In this document: piece after piece, positions 52,269 through 61,569 of the stretch | Numbering within the stretch: position 1 is the stretch's first letter | How the letters are laid out: each line of letters begins with the position of its first letter | Source of the DNA: Salinarimonas sp046292825 | GTDB taxonomy: Bacteria; Pseudomonadota; Alphaproteobacteria; Rhizobiales; Beijerinckiaceae | Length of the DNA: 64,000 nucleotides | Assembly (NCBI RefSeq): GCF_046292825.1 | Contig: NZ_JBKBQG010000017.1 | Coordinates: 18,593-82,592, forward strand | Direction: 5' to 3' | Notes under the pieces: model-generated | Told to the model about the DNA's origin: nothing | Database searches by the model: none | Seen by the model: only the letters and a program-made list of their open reading frames with translations | Position numbers and translations under genes: made by a program

Positions 52269-52678
52269 GCGTGCGCGTCCTCTTCCCCGGCGCGGCGGAG
52301 GGCCCCGTCCTCGCGCTCGCCGCCCCCTTGAGCTTCTGGGGCGGCATCGACCCCGCGAGCGGGCGGGTGATCGCGCGCGGACACCCGCAGGAGGGGGCGA
52401 GCGTCGCCGGCAGCATTCTCGTCGTGCCCGCGCCGATCGGCTCGTCGTCGTCCTCCTCCGTCCTGCTCGAACTGATCCGCGAAGGCCTCGCCCCCGCCGG
52501 CATCGTGCTCGGCGCCGCCGACGCGATCCTCGTCGTCGGCTGCCTCGTCGCCCGCGAGATGGGCTGGCCGGCGCCGCCGATCGTGGTGGCGGAGATCGCG
52601 AGCGTGCCGATGGGGGCCGCGCGGCTCGCGATCGAGGCGAGGGAGGAGGGGGAGGGGCGGATCGGCGGGGTGGGGTAG
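52265..52678 (+). CDS. Aconitase X small (swivel) subunit
   Basis: The 137-residue partner of the AcnX large subunit, with its ATG overlapping the large subunit's stop (ATGA). It has the DUF126 pattern SFWGGIDPASGRVIARGHPQEGASVAGSILVVPAPIGSSSSSSVLLELIREGLAPAGIVL; the serine of the GSSSSSS loop is the presumed active-site residue. Two separate subunits rather than a fused chain is one of the known AcnX arrangements. Confidence 0.88.
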   Translation: MSVRVLFPGAAEGPVLALAAPLSFWGGIDPASGRVIARGHPQEGASVAGSILVVPAPIGSSSSSSVLLELIREGLAPAGIVLGAADAILVVGCLVAREMGWPAPPIVVAEIASVPMGAARLAIEAREEGEGRIGGVG

Positions 52679-52757
52679 GGGGTGAGCGGAATGCCTGGAG
52701 ATCCCAGGGTTTCCATTCTTTCTTCTTGCCCCGAAAATGCGGAAATCTCTCTCTGGG

Positions 52758-52938
52758 GTGTCATCCCGGACGCCGAAGGCGATCCGGGACCTATATCCAC
52801 GACGTGTCAGTCGCAGCCTGTAGGCTGCGTTTCGCCCACGATCGATGCCGAAAGGGGGCGGAGCGAGCGCGGCATGCGCGCTCGGACGATCGTTGTGGGT
52901 ATGGGTCCCGGGTCCGCTTCGCGGCCTGGGATGACAAC
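52758..52938. repeat. Dispersed repeat family A, copy 3
   Basis: A 181-bp element, same orientation as the copy at 42558, with ends gtgtcatcccggacgcc and ggcctgggatgacaac. It fills the gap between the aconitase X genes and the convergent ppx gene. Confidence 0.86.
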
Positions 52939-52979
52939 CTTCGTATGGTCGTGAAACCCCGAGGTCCAGGAGAGGGAGC

Positions 52980-54515
52980 TCACCCGATCTGAATGCGCGT
53001 ATCCATCTCGAGCACGCGGCCGAGCTGCTTGAGGCGGCCGGTGAGGCGCTCGCCGGCGAGGTCGGCCATGTCGTCGGGGAGAGACAGCACGATCTTGCCG
53101 CCCTTGACGATCAAGGCCGTCTTCGGCAGCACGCCCTCCATCGCCACCGAGATCGGATAGGCGACGCGGAAGAGCCCGCCGAGGATGCGCGCGAGCTCGA
53201 TCAGGCGCGGCGTCGCAAGCCCCTTGAGCTGCGCGGACGCCTTCTCCACCGAGAGGCCCTCGTGGCGAAAATAGCTCGACAGCGCCAGGAAGGCGCGGCC
53301 GGGATGGTCGAGCGCGACGAAGGCGCCGTTCGCGATCAGGTTGAGGCTCTGCTCGCCGCGATAATCGGGATGGGCGCGCCAGCCGATGTCGGCGAGGAGG
53401 CAGGCGGCATGGCGCAGCCGGCACTCGTCCGGCGTCTCGGCGATGCGCGAGGTCTCGAAGAAGCGGTCCGACCAGGCGATCAGCTCGTCCCCGTGCCCCG
53501 GCGATCGGGCGCGCAGGAGGTTGAAATCGCCGGACGCGGTGATCAGCGGATCGAGGGGCTTCAACTCGTCGTCGAGCCGCTCGTAGAGGATGCCCTCGCG
53601 CACGCCGAGCGCGGAGATCGCGACGCTCTTCGGCCGCCCGAGGCGGATGATCTCCTCGAGCACGATCGCGCCGTAGACGAGGAGCGGTCGGCGGGCGTCG
53701 GAGACGGCGTCGATCTCCTTGAGCGCCGCAGCGGGCGTGCGCTCGACCATTTCGAGGAAGGCGATGCCGTCGGCGGGGTCGATGCGGTAATCGTGCATGA
53801 CGCGCAAGGGATAGGCCTTCTCGGCCATGTGCAGGCGCGCGAGGTTCCGCCAGGTGCCGCCGACCGCGTAGAAGGTGCGACCCTTCAGCTTGGCGAGCTG
53901 GGGCGCGCGCGGCAGGGCCTCGCGGACGAGGCGCTGCGCCTTCTTGGGGCTGCCGTCCGAGAGGTCCTGCAGCGCGAGCCCGCCGAGCGGAAGGGTCACG
54001 CCCTGGCCGATCGTCGTGCCCTCGACTTCCACGAGCTCGAGCGAGCCGCCGCCGAGATCGCCGACGATCCCGTCCGGCCGGTGGAAGCCCGAGAGGACGC
54101 CGAGCGCGGAGAGCTGCGCCTCGCGCGCGCCGGAGAGGAGCTCGATCGGCCGCCCGACGATCTCCTCCGCGCGGGCGAGGAAATCCGGCCCGTTCTGCGC
54201 GTCGCGCGCGGCGGCGGTGGCGAGGACGAGCGTCTCGCCGACGCGGATCGTCTCGCACAGGATCTTGAAGCGCGCGAGCGCCTTCAGCGCGCGGGCGACC
54301 GCCTCCTCGTCGAGCCGCCCCGTCGAGACGACGTTCCGGCCGAGGCCGCACAGGACCTTCTCGTTGTAGATCGGCATCGGCGCGCGGGTGAGGCCCTCGT
54401 AGACCACGAGGCGCACCGAGTTCGAGCCGATGTCGACGATCGCGATCGGACGTCCGACCTCGAGGCGGCCGGGGGCAGCGACGCGGCCGGGCGACTTTCT
54501 GGTGGCGAGATCCAA
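52980..54515 (-). CDS. ppx: Exopolyphosphatase (Ppx/GppA family)
   Basis: A 511-residue ASKHA-fold enzyme that removes phosphate from polyphosphate (or pppGpp). The N-terminal phosphate loops AIVDIGSNSVRLVVYEG and GDLGGGSLELVEV, and AVGGTWRNLARLHM, are clear; the C-terminal HD-like domain includes RHAACLLADIGWRAHPDYRGEQSLNLI. The start at 54515 is 21 bases after ppk, so synthesis and breakdown of polyphosphate share an operon. Confidence 0.93.
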   Translation of the reverse strand: MDLATRKSPGRVAAPGRLEVGRPIAIVDIGSNSVRLVVYEGLTRAPMPIYNEKVLCGLGRNVVSTGRLDEEAVARALKALARFKILCETIRVGETLVLATAAARDAQNGPDFLARAEEIVGRPIELLSGAREAQLSALGVLSGFHRPDGIVGDLGGGSLELVEVEGTTIGQGVTLPLGGLALQDLSDGSPKKAQRLVREALPRAPQLAKLKGRTFYAVGGTWRNLARLHMAEKAYPLRVMHDYRIDPADGIAFLEMVERTPAAALKEIDAVSDARRPLLVYGAIVLEEIIRLGRPKSVAISALGVREGILYERLDDELKPLDPLITASGDFNLLRARSPGHGDELIAWSDRFFETSRIAETPDECRLRHAACLLADIGWRAHPDYRGEQSLNLIANGAFVALDHPGRAFLALSSYFRHEGLSVEKASAQLKGLATPRLIELARILGGLFRVAYPISVAMEGVLPKTALIVKGGKIVLSLPDDMADLAGERLTGRLKQLGRVLEMDTRIQIG

Positions 54516-54536
54516 GGAACGCTCCCGGGCTCGAGC

Positions 54537-56810
54537 TCAGCCGCGTCGGCCGCGCCGTGGCAGCGGCCGCGGGCTCGACGTCTTCAAGGACTTGCCCCGG
54601 CCCGACAGGCTGGGATTGGTCATGAAATATTTGTGCGCGTTGAAGGGTTCCTCCCCCTCGCCCGGCACGATGCGCTCGCTCGCGCCGTTGCCCAGCACGC
54701 GCCAGCTCTGCTGGTTGTCGAGGAGATTGGCGAGCATGATCTGATCGAGGACCTGCTGGTGCACCGTCGGGTTGAGGATCGGCAGGAGCGCTTCGACCCG
54801 TCGGTCGAGATTGCGCTGCATCAGATCCGCCGAGGAGATGTAGACGTGGGCCTGCGGCGAGGGCAAGCCGTGGCCGTTGCCGAAGGCGTAGACGCGCGAG
54901 TGCTCGAGGAAGCGCCCGACGATCGACTTCACGCGGATGTTCTCGGACAGACCCGCGATCCCCGGCCGCAGGCAGCAGATGCCGCGCACCACGAGGTCGA
55001 TCTGCACGCCGGCCGCGGAGGCGTCGTAGAAGGCGTCGATGATCTCCTGGTCGACGAGGGCGTTGCACTTGCCCCAGATCGCCGCCGGCCGCCCCGCCTG
55101 CGCGTGCGCGATCTCCTCGGCGATGTGGCCGAGGAGGCGCTTCTTGGCGGTGGAGGGCGAGACCGCCATGCGCTCGAGCTCGGCCGGCTCCGCATAGCCG
55201 GTGACGAAGTTGAACACCCGCGCGACGTCGCGCGCGATCACGGGATCGGCGGTGAAGAAGGACAGGTCGGTGTAGATGCGCGCCGTGATCGGGTGGTAAT
55301 TGCCCGTGCCGATATGGCAATAGGTGACGAGGTGCGAGCCCTCGCGGCGGACCACCATCGAGAGCTTTGCGTGCGTCTTGAGCTCGATGAAGCCGAACAC
55401 GACCTGCGCGCCCGCGCGCTCCAGATCGCGCGCCCAGCGGATGTTCGCCTCCTCGTCGAAGCGCGCCTTCAGCTCGACGAGGGCGGTGACCGACTTGCCG
55501 GCTTCGGCCGCTTCGGCGAGGGCGGCCACGATCGGCGATTGCGAGGAGGTGCGGTAGAGCGTCTGCTTGATCGCCACCACGTTCGGGTCCCGCGCGGCCT
55601 GGCTGAGGAAGCCGACGACGGAATCGAAGCTCTCGTAGGGGTGGTGGACGATGATGTCCTTCTCGCGGATTGCGGCGAAAGCGTCGCCGCCGCATTCGCG
55701 GATGCGCTCGGGAAAGCGGGGGGTGTAGGGCTTGAACTTGAGGTCGGGCCGCTCGAGCGAGACGATCTGCGAGAGGTCGACGAGGGCGAGCATGCCGTCG
55801 ACCTGGAAGATCTCGTCGGCCGCGACGTCGAGTTCGTCGGCGACGAATTGCGCGAGGTCGTCGTCCATCGCCGCCTCGACCTCGAGCCGGATCACGCTGC
55901 CGCGGCGGCGCTGCTTGAGCGCCGTCTCGAAGACGCGCACGAGATCCTCCGCCTCCTCCTCGATTTCGAGATCGCTGTCGCGGATGACGCGGAAGGAGCC
56001 CTGGCCGACGATCGCATAGCCGGGGAAGAGCCGGCCCGTATGCATCACGATCGCCTGTTCGAGCGCGATGAAGCGTTGCGTGCCCGCGCCGTTGTCCGGC
56101 AGCTTGATGAAGCGGTCGATCTTCACCGGCAGGCGGATGAGCGCGTTGAGCAGCCGCCCGTCGCTCTGGCGCCGCAATTTGAGCGCGAGCGATAGCCCGA
56201 GATTGGGGATGAAGGGGAACGGATGGGCGGGGTCGATCGCGAGCGGGGTGAGGATCGGGAAGACGTAGGCGAGGAAATGGTCCTCGAGCCAACCGCGCTC
56301 GGCCTCGTCGAGATCGCCGGCGCCGACGGTCTCGATGCCCTCGGCGACGAGCTCGGGCAGGAGCGCCCGCCAGCGGGCCTGCTGGTCGCTCGCCAGCACC
56401 GACACCTCCTGCGCGATCCGCGCGAGCTGCTCGGAGGGCGTGAGCCCGTCCTGGCTGACCGCCGAGACGTTCGAGCGCACCTGACCCTTCAGGCCCGCGA
56501 CGCGGACCATGAAGAACTCGTCGAGATTGTTCGCGGAGATCGACAGGAAGCGCAGCCGCTCGAGCAGCGGATGGCCGGCATTCTCGGCCTCCTCGAGCAC
56601 CCGCCGGTTGAACTGCAGCCAGGACAGCTCCCGGTTGACGAACCGGTGCGGCGTGCCCCGCAGATCCGCGCCCTCGGGCGGTTCGCCCTTCTGGACGGCG
56701 GGCGGGCTCTCGACCGTCGCGATCGCCTCGGCTTCCTCGCGACTGATATTCGCCCGCAAGGCCTCCTCCTTCGGCTTCCGGACGGAGCGTGGTCTGGTTC
56801 GGCTCGTCAT
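54537..56810 (-). CDS. ppk: Polyphosphate kinase 1
   Basis: The 757-residue enzyme makes polyphosphate from ATP. Features run in order: N-terminal domain RFVNRELSWLQFNRRVLEEAENAGHPLLERLRFLSISANNLDEFFMVR, the middle DIIVHHPYESFDSVVGFLSQAARDPNVVAIKQTLYRTSSQSPIV, the autophosphorylation His in YCHIGTGNYHPITARIYTDLSFFT, and a C-terminal PLD-like fold. An N-terminal extension of about 45 residues is polar. A type C repeat separates its start from the dapE 3' end. Confidence 0.95.
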   Translation of the reverse strand: MTSRTRPRSVRKPKEEALRANISREEAEAIATVESPPAVQKGEPPEGADLRGTPHRFVNRELSWLQFNRRVLEEAENAGHPLLERLRFLSISANNLDEFFMVRVAGLKGQVRSNVSAVSQDGLTPSEQLARIAQEVSVLASDQQARWRALLPELVAEGIETVGAGDLDEAERGWLEDHFLAYVFPILTPLAIDPAHPFPFIPNLGLSLALKLRRQSDGRLLNALIRLPVKIDRFIKLPDNGAGTQRFIALEQAIVMHTGRLFPGYAIVGQGSFRVIRDSDLEIEEEAEDLVRVFETALKQRRRGSVIRLEVEAAMDDDLAQFVADELDVAADEIFQVDGMLALVDLSQIVSLERPDLKFKPYTPRFPERIRECGGDAFAAIREKDIIVHHPYESFDSVVGFLSQAARDPNVVAIKQTLYRTSSQSPIVAALAEAAEAGKSVTALVELKARFDEEANIRWARDLERAGAQVVFGFIELKTHAKLSMVVRREGSHLVTYCHIGTGNYHPITARIYTDLSFFTADPVIARDVARVFNFVTGYAEPAELERMAVSPSTAKKRLLGHIAEEIAHAQAGRPAAIWGKCNALVDQEIIDAFYDASAAGVQIDLVVRGICCLRPGIAGLSENIRVKSIVGRFLEHSRVYAFGNGHGLPSPQAHVYISSADLMQRNLDRRVEALLPILNPTVHQQVLDQIMLANLLDNQQSWRVLGNGASERIVPGEGEEPFNAHKYFMTNPSLSGRGKSLKTSSPRPLPRRGRRG

Positions 56811-56907
56811 GCGCTCCTCGTGCTGCGAAGGATAGAGGGTCTCGGTGACGGGAGGAAGTCGGTAGGCCTACGCGACGAAGGGGCTGCGTTTCTCCGATGT
56901 TCGAAAT

Positions 56908-57046
56908 CCCTCCCCGTAGGGGAGGGTGGACGGTCGAGCGGAGCGAGAGCGGCCGGGTGGGGCCCGGGAGGAGAATATCCTTCGAACCTCGGGCCCCACC
57001 CGACCCCTTCGCTGCGCTCAGGGGCCACCCTCCCCTACGGGGAGGG
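56908..57046. repeat. Dispersed repeat family C, copy 7, overlapping dapE
   Basis: A 139-bp element with ends ccctccccgtaggggaggg and ccctcccctacggggaggg. Its right end supplies the last codons of dapE: the reverse complement of the terminal palindrome reads ..R-P-S-P-stop. It lies between ppk and dapE. Confidence 0.87.
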
Positions 57047-58207
57047 ACGCACCCCGAACCACCGCGCGATCACCCCCTCGTAGATCGCCGACAGCCGCTC
57101 GAGATCCGCGACCGGGACGCGCTCGTCGATCTGGTGCATCGTCCGGCCGACGAGGCCGAATTCGACGACGGGGCAGACGCGGGTGATGAAGCGGGCGTCC
57201 GAGGTGCCGCCGGTGGTCGAGAGCACCGGCCGGATGCCGGTCTCGGCCTCGATCGCGTCCTGCATCGCCGCGACGAAGGCGTTCGGCGGCGTGAGGAAGG
57301 CGATCGCGTTCGTCTCCTCGAAGGCGAGGGTGAAGCGCACGGCGTTGCCCGCGGCCTCGGCGCAGCGCCGCTCGATCTCGGCGGCGAGCGTCTGCGGCGT
57401 CCACAGATCGTTGAAGCGGATGTTGAAGACGGCCCGCGCCTCGGCCGGGATCACGTTCGAGGCCGGGTTGCCGACGTCGAGGCTCGTGAATTCGAGGTTC
57501 GAGGCGTCGAAATGCGCGGTGCCCGCATCGAGCGGCGTCCCCTTCACGGCGGCGACGAGGCGCACCATCCCGTCGATCGGGTTCTCGGCGAGATGGGGAT
57601 AGGCGACGTGGCCCTGGCGTCCGTGGACGACGAGAGATCCCGTCAAAGAGCCGCGCCGGCCGATCTTGATCATCTCTCCGAGCCGCTCGGGATTGGTCGG
57701 CTCGCCGAGGATGCAGGCGTCGAAGCGCTCGCCGCGCGCGAGCGCCCAATCGAGGAGCTTGACCGTGCCGTTGATCGCCGGCCCCTCCTCGTCGCCGGTG
57801 ATCAGGAAGGCGATCGAGCCGGAAAAATCCGGGTTCGCGTCGAGGAAGCGCAGCGCGCCTGCGACCATCGCGCCGATGCCGCCCTTCATGTCGACGGCGC
57901 CGCGGCCGTAGAGCACCCCGTCGACGATCTCGCCCGAGAAGGGCGGATGCGTCCAGCGCGCCTCGTCGCCCGGCGGCACCACGTCGGTGTGGCCGGCGAG
58001 CACGAGGACGGGTGCGCCCGTGCCGATGCGCGCGTAGAGATTCTCGACGTCGGGCGTGCCGGGCGCTGAGAAGACCGGGCGCTCGACGGAAAAACCCGCC
58101 GCCTCCAGAACGCCTGCGAGAAGCGCGAGCGCGCCGCCCTCCGCCGGCGTGACGGAGGGGCAGCGCAGGAGCGCCTGGGTGAGCTGCGTCGCCGAGCGCG
58201 AATCCAT
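57035..58207 (-). CDS. dapE: Succinyl-diaminopimelate desuccinylase
   Basis: DapE (390 residues) hydrolyses N-succinyl-LL-diaminopimelate in lysine and peptidoglycan synthesis. The di-zinc ligands are in LAGHTDVVPPGD, GRGAVDMKGGIGAM and TGDEEGPAINGT; the C-terminal part has STTGGTSDARFITRVCPVVEFGLVGRTMHQIDERV. The ATG at 58207 is five bases after dapD. The final residues GVRPSP and the TAG stop come from a type C repeat, so the original C-terminus may have been altered. Confidence 0.95.
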   Translation of the reverse strand: MDSRSATQLTQALLRCPSVTPAEGGALALLAGVLEAAGFSVERPVFSAPGTPDVENLYARIGTGAPVLVLAGHTDVVPPGDEARWTHPPFSGEIVDGVLYGRGAVDMKGGIGAMVAGALRFLDANPDFSGSIAFLITGDEEGPAINGTVKLLDWALARGERFDACILGEPTNPERLGEMIKIGRRGSLTGSLVVHGRQGHVAYPHLAENPIDGMVRLVAAVKGTPLDAGTAHFDASNLEFTSLDVGNPASNVIPAEARAVFNIRFNDLWTPQTLAAEIERRCAEAAGNAVRFTLAFEETNAIAFLTPPNAFVAAMQDAIEAETGIRPVLSTTGGTSDARFITRVCPVVEFGLVGRTMHQIDERVPVADLERLSAIYEGVIARWFGVRPSP

Positions 58208-58212
58208 CGCCG

Positions 58213-59061
<849 letters not shown>

Positions 59062-59146
59062 GGGGCGGCGCTCGCATCCGGCGTTGGAGGGATCCTTCCG
59101 GCTCGTTTAGCGCCGCCCGCGCCCCCGGTGAAGGGGGAAGATGCGC

Positions 59147-59356
59147 TCAGCGCACCGTGCGCTCCACCTGCTGCGCGACCGGCGGACCGGCCACCACGCC
59201 GACGCCGGCGCCGACCGGACCGGCGACCGCGGCTCCGACGGCCGCGCCGCCGACCCTCTGCTGCGTCGTCGTGCACGCCCCGAGCGCGAGAGCCCCCGCC
59301 GCCACCGCGATGCAGGCGGCCTTGCCGAATACGCGTTTCGTCCGTTGCATGGTCAT
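59147..59356 (-). CDS. Small glycine-zipper lipoprotein
   Basis: A 69-residue precursor with a lipoprotein signal (VFGKAACIAVAAGALALGAC; the lipobox is LALGAC), leaving a mature peptide of about 40 residues rich in Gly/Ala/Val (RVGGAAVGAAVAGPVGAGVGVVAGPP), a glycine-zipper pattern. GAGGAGG precedes the ATG at 59356. Such peptides are common and usually of unknown role in the envelope. Confidence 0.78.
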   Translation of the reverse strand: MTMQRTKRVFGKAACIAVAAGALALGACTTTQQRVGGAAVGAAVAGPVGAGVGVVAGPPVAQQVERTVR

Positions 59357-59466
59357 CGTCGAGCCTCCTCGAGACTGCCCCCGTGTGGCGCGAACGGACA
59401 TGCCGCGGATTGGTTCGACGAACGCCGCTCCTCGCGCGTTGTCGTGGCGCATGCGAGGAGGCCCTC

Positions 59467-59592
59467 ATGGAAGGCGGGTTGATCTGGCTCGGTAGCGTCG
59501 CTGCGATCCTGCTCGTCGCGGCGATCGTCGTCGCGGTCGTCTGGCGCTCGCGCAGCACCCGGCGCGGCCCGCGCCGCGACCTGCGGGACTAG
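59467..59592 (+). CDS. Putative 41-residue single-helix membrane protein
   Basis: MEGGLIWLGSVAAILLVAAIVVAVVW followed by a basic tail (RSRSTRRGPRRDLRD): one membrane helix with a positive-inside tail. A GAGGAGG ribosome site lies five bases before the ATG. No homologue recognised; supported mainly by the ribosome site, the clean helix and its fit between its neighbours. Confidence 0.55.
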   Translation: MEGGLIWLGSVAAILLVAAIVVAVVWRSRSTRRGPRRDLRD

Positions 59593-59594
59593 CC

Positions 59595-60359
59595 TCAGCG
59601 CGGCGCGGGGGAGGGCGGGAAGGCGAGCGAGGCGCGCAGAGCGGGCGGTCGCTCCAGGCGGGCCCGCGCGCCGGCCACCGCGATCCGGCCCTGGAACAGG
59701 AGCGCGGCTTCGACGCGGTTGCGCACGCGCAGCTTGGCGATGATCCGCCGCACGTGCATCTTGGCGGTGTTCTCGGAGATCGAGAGAGCGCGTGCGATGA
59801 TCTTGTTGGGGCTGCCGCGGCAGATCTCGCCGAGCACCTCCATCTCGCGCGTCGTGAGCACCGAGAGGTCCTGATCGCTCGACGCGGACGCGGGATCGGG
59901 GGCGGTCGCGGGCGCGGCGGACCGCGCCTGGAGATTGGCCGAGCGGCAGGGCCGGTACACGCCCCCCGCCATCACGATCTGCAGCGCGAGGGAGACGATG
60001 TCGAGCGGCGTCGCGGTGGAGAGGACGCCGCGATAGCCGCTGCCGAGCACCTCGTCGACGAAGGCCTCGTCCTCGCGCTCGGACAGGAGGACGAAGGCCG
60101 CGCGGGGCGCGTCGCCGACGAGGCTCTCCCGCGTGGCCGCGGCGGCGGCGGCGCTCGCCCCGTCGAGGCTGACGAGGACGAGGCAAGGCGGGCCCTGCTC
60201 GGGGTCGCGTTCCTGCAGGCGCTGCGCGTCGAGGACGGCTACGCCGCCGAGCTTGTGCTCCAACGCATCCTGCAGGAGGGTCCGCAACAAGGGCCTGCGG
60301 TCGAAGACCGCGATCGTGCGCGTGTCTGCCGCGAGCGCCGCGCTCTGCGAAGACGACAT
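59595..60359 (-). CDS. LuxR-family response regulator
   Basis: A 254-residue regulator. The C-terminal LuxR helix-turn-helix (about 166-220) reads LTTREMEVLGEICRGSPNKIIARALSISENTAKMHVRRIIAKLRVRNRVEAALL. The N-terminal ~130 residues look like a receiver domain (IAVFDRRP, then VLVSLDGA with D66 as possible phosphosite) but the acidic pocket is reduced, so phosphorylation is doubtful. Ala/Pro-rich linkers surround the DNA-binding domain. GAGGAACGA precedes the ATG. It faces the locus of small acidic proteins and may control it. Confidence 0.85.
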   Translation of the reverse strand: MSSSQSAALAADTRTIAVFDRRPLLRTLLQDALEHKLGGVAVLDAQRLQERDPEQGPPCLVLVSLDGASAAAAAATRESLVGDAPRAAFVLLSEREDEAFVDEVLGSGYRGVLSTATPLDIVSLALQIVMAGGVYRPCRSANLQARSAAPATAPDPASASSDQDLSVLTTREMEVLGEICRGSPNKIIARALSISENTAKMHVRRIIAKLRVRNRVEAALLFQGRIAVAGARARLERPPALRASLAFPPSPAPR

Positions 60360-60447
60360 TCGTTCCTCCTCGACGGTGGTGTCGGAGTGACGATGCTCCG
60401 CACTCCCGTTGCTATTTGTGAATACATCGCTTCAAGTAGCGGCCCCC

Positions 60448-60457
60448 ATACGCGTAT
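60448..60457. promoter_or_regulatory. ATACGCGTAT palindrome in an AT-rich patch
   Basis: A perfect 10-bp palindrome lies in the only strongly AT-rich stretch nearby (about 60410-60480), upstream of the LuxR-type gene. It could be an operator or promoter element; no consensus is matched. Confidence 0.3.
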
Positions 60458-60619
60458 TCGATTTTAATGGATATTATTCAGAGAGGCTGTACGCTCGGAA
60501 TGAAAGCATGGTGCCAATATCGGCGCCGCAGGTCAAGGATCGCGGTCTGCGAGGGCGTTCCGGGAACACGAGGGAAGGTGTTCCGGTGGTCACGAAAATT
60601 CAAGCGAACTCGGGCGCCT

Positions 60620-60847
60620 TCAGCATTCTTCGAGCCGCAGCGGAATGGTCGCGACCGGGCGCCCGTTCCCGTCCGCGATTTCGAGCTGCCAGCCGTCGAG
60701 GTCGCCCACGCCCTCGTGCCGGGCGAGCTGTTCGGCGACGACCTCCCGTGCGACGGCGTGCGCGGCTGCGTCGTCGGGAAGGTCGACGCCGATCGCGTCG
60801 TCGATCCGCTCGGCGCCCCGCTTCAGGTGGAAATGGTATCTCGGCAT
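60620..60847 (-). CDS. DUF6894 family protein
   Basis: A 75-residue protein (MPRYHFHLKRGAERIDDAIGVDLPDDAAAHAVAREVVAEQLARHEGVGDLDGWQLEIADGNGRPVATIPL). This matches the small DUF6894 family common in Hyphomicrobiales, whose function is unknown. It lies between the LuxR-type gene and the small acidic protein genes, on the opposite strand to the latter. Confidence 0.85.
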   Translation of the reverse strand: MPRYHFHLKRGAERIDDAIGVDLPDDAAAHAVAREVVAEQLARHEGVGDLDGWQLEIADGNGRPVATIPLRLEEC

Positions 60848-61260
60848 CACGGGTCCCGCGCCCCTCCGCCGCCCTATCCGACATCGCGCGATTAAGACGG
60901 CCCGAGCGCCGCCGCGGACAGGCGTTCTCGCGAGGTGCTCCGAGGGGATGGCGCCGTATCCGGGCTGATGGCGAGCGCCCGTCGGAAGGGGGGCCGGCCG
61001 TGCTACCCGGCGACATCCCTCCGGGCGTCGGAGCCCTCCGGACGGGTGGCGCGGGCGTCGTCGTCGATCGGCCCCGGCCGAGGGCGCCGCATCGAAGCGG
61101 CGTCTCTCCGCCGCTCCGATCGGATGGCGCGCGCGCCGGGGATGACGCTCCACGGGGCGGCTGTCGCGGCAGGCACGCAGCTGAGACAGTCGATACGCGG
61201 CGTCGCATCCGCAGGCTGCGCGTCGCCCCGACCCCCACAGAGCCTAAGGGAGCTCCAGCC
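60848..61260. other. Upstream region of the small acidic protein genes
   Basis: This 413-bp gap precedes the first small acidic gene. It ends with an AAGGGAG ribosome site. Open frames across it have no convincing start or composition. I find no clear sigma-70 promoter or terminator; the regulatory sequence for the tandem genes presumably lies here. Confidence 0.4.
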
Positions 61261-61500
61261 ATGAACACGAACTGGTCGTCCATCTTCCAGGGCAATTTCA
61301 ACGTCAGCGACAACGACGCCGTGTCCGGCGCTCAGGCGAACAGCGGCGGCAACCTCGTCGCGGGCGGTCTCCTCGCGCTCAACGCCGCCAACCCGGCGAC
61401 GGCGACCTCGGCGGCGGTGAACCTCTCGCCGATCACCCAGTCGAACCTCGCGCTCAACCTCGCGACCCTGTTCGACAACGACGGGATCGACATCGGCTGA
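61261..61500 (+). CDS. Small acidic tandem protein 1 (candidate type I secretion substrate)
   Basis: A 79-residue protein beginning MNTNWSSIFQGNFNVSDNDA and ending NLATLFDNDGIDIG, with GGLLALNAANPATATS and SPITQSN in the middle. It contains no Lys, Arg, His, Cys or Glu; its only charged side chains are aspartates, so it is strongly acidic. About 54 of 79 positions match the third copy by eye. No signal peptide, GG-type leader or RTX nonapeptide is present. I recognise no family. The locus suggests it is exported by the adjacent ABC transporter, which is an inference. AAGGGAG lies upstream of the ATG. Confidence 0.8.
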   Translation: MNTNWSSIFQGNFNVSDNDAVSGAQANSGGNLVAGGLLALNAANPATATSAAVNLSPITQSNLALNLATLFDNDGIDIG

Positions 61501-61569
61501 ACCCGCCACCCGGCACCGTCAACAGAGCCGGAGCCCGTCGCGGCTCGGGCGTTCGAAGGGAAACCGGAG

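Noticed and set aside
52807..56292. A 1161-codon reverse-strand open frame
   Set aside because: It overlaps ppx and ppk in another frame and its translation is arginine/proline-rich and featureless; it is an artefact of high GC.
60467..60895. A 142-codon forward frame near the LuxR-type gene
   Set aside because: It is antisense to the DUF6894 gene, which matches a known family; composition of the forward frame is unlike a protein.
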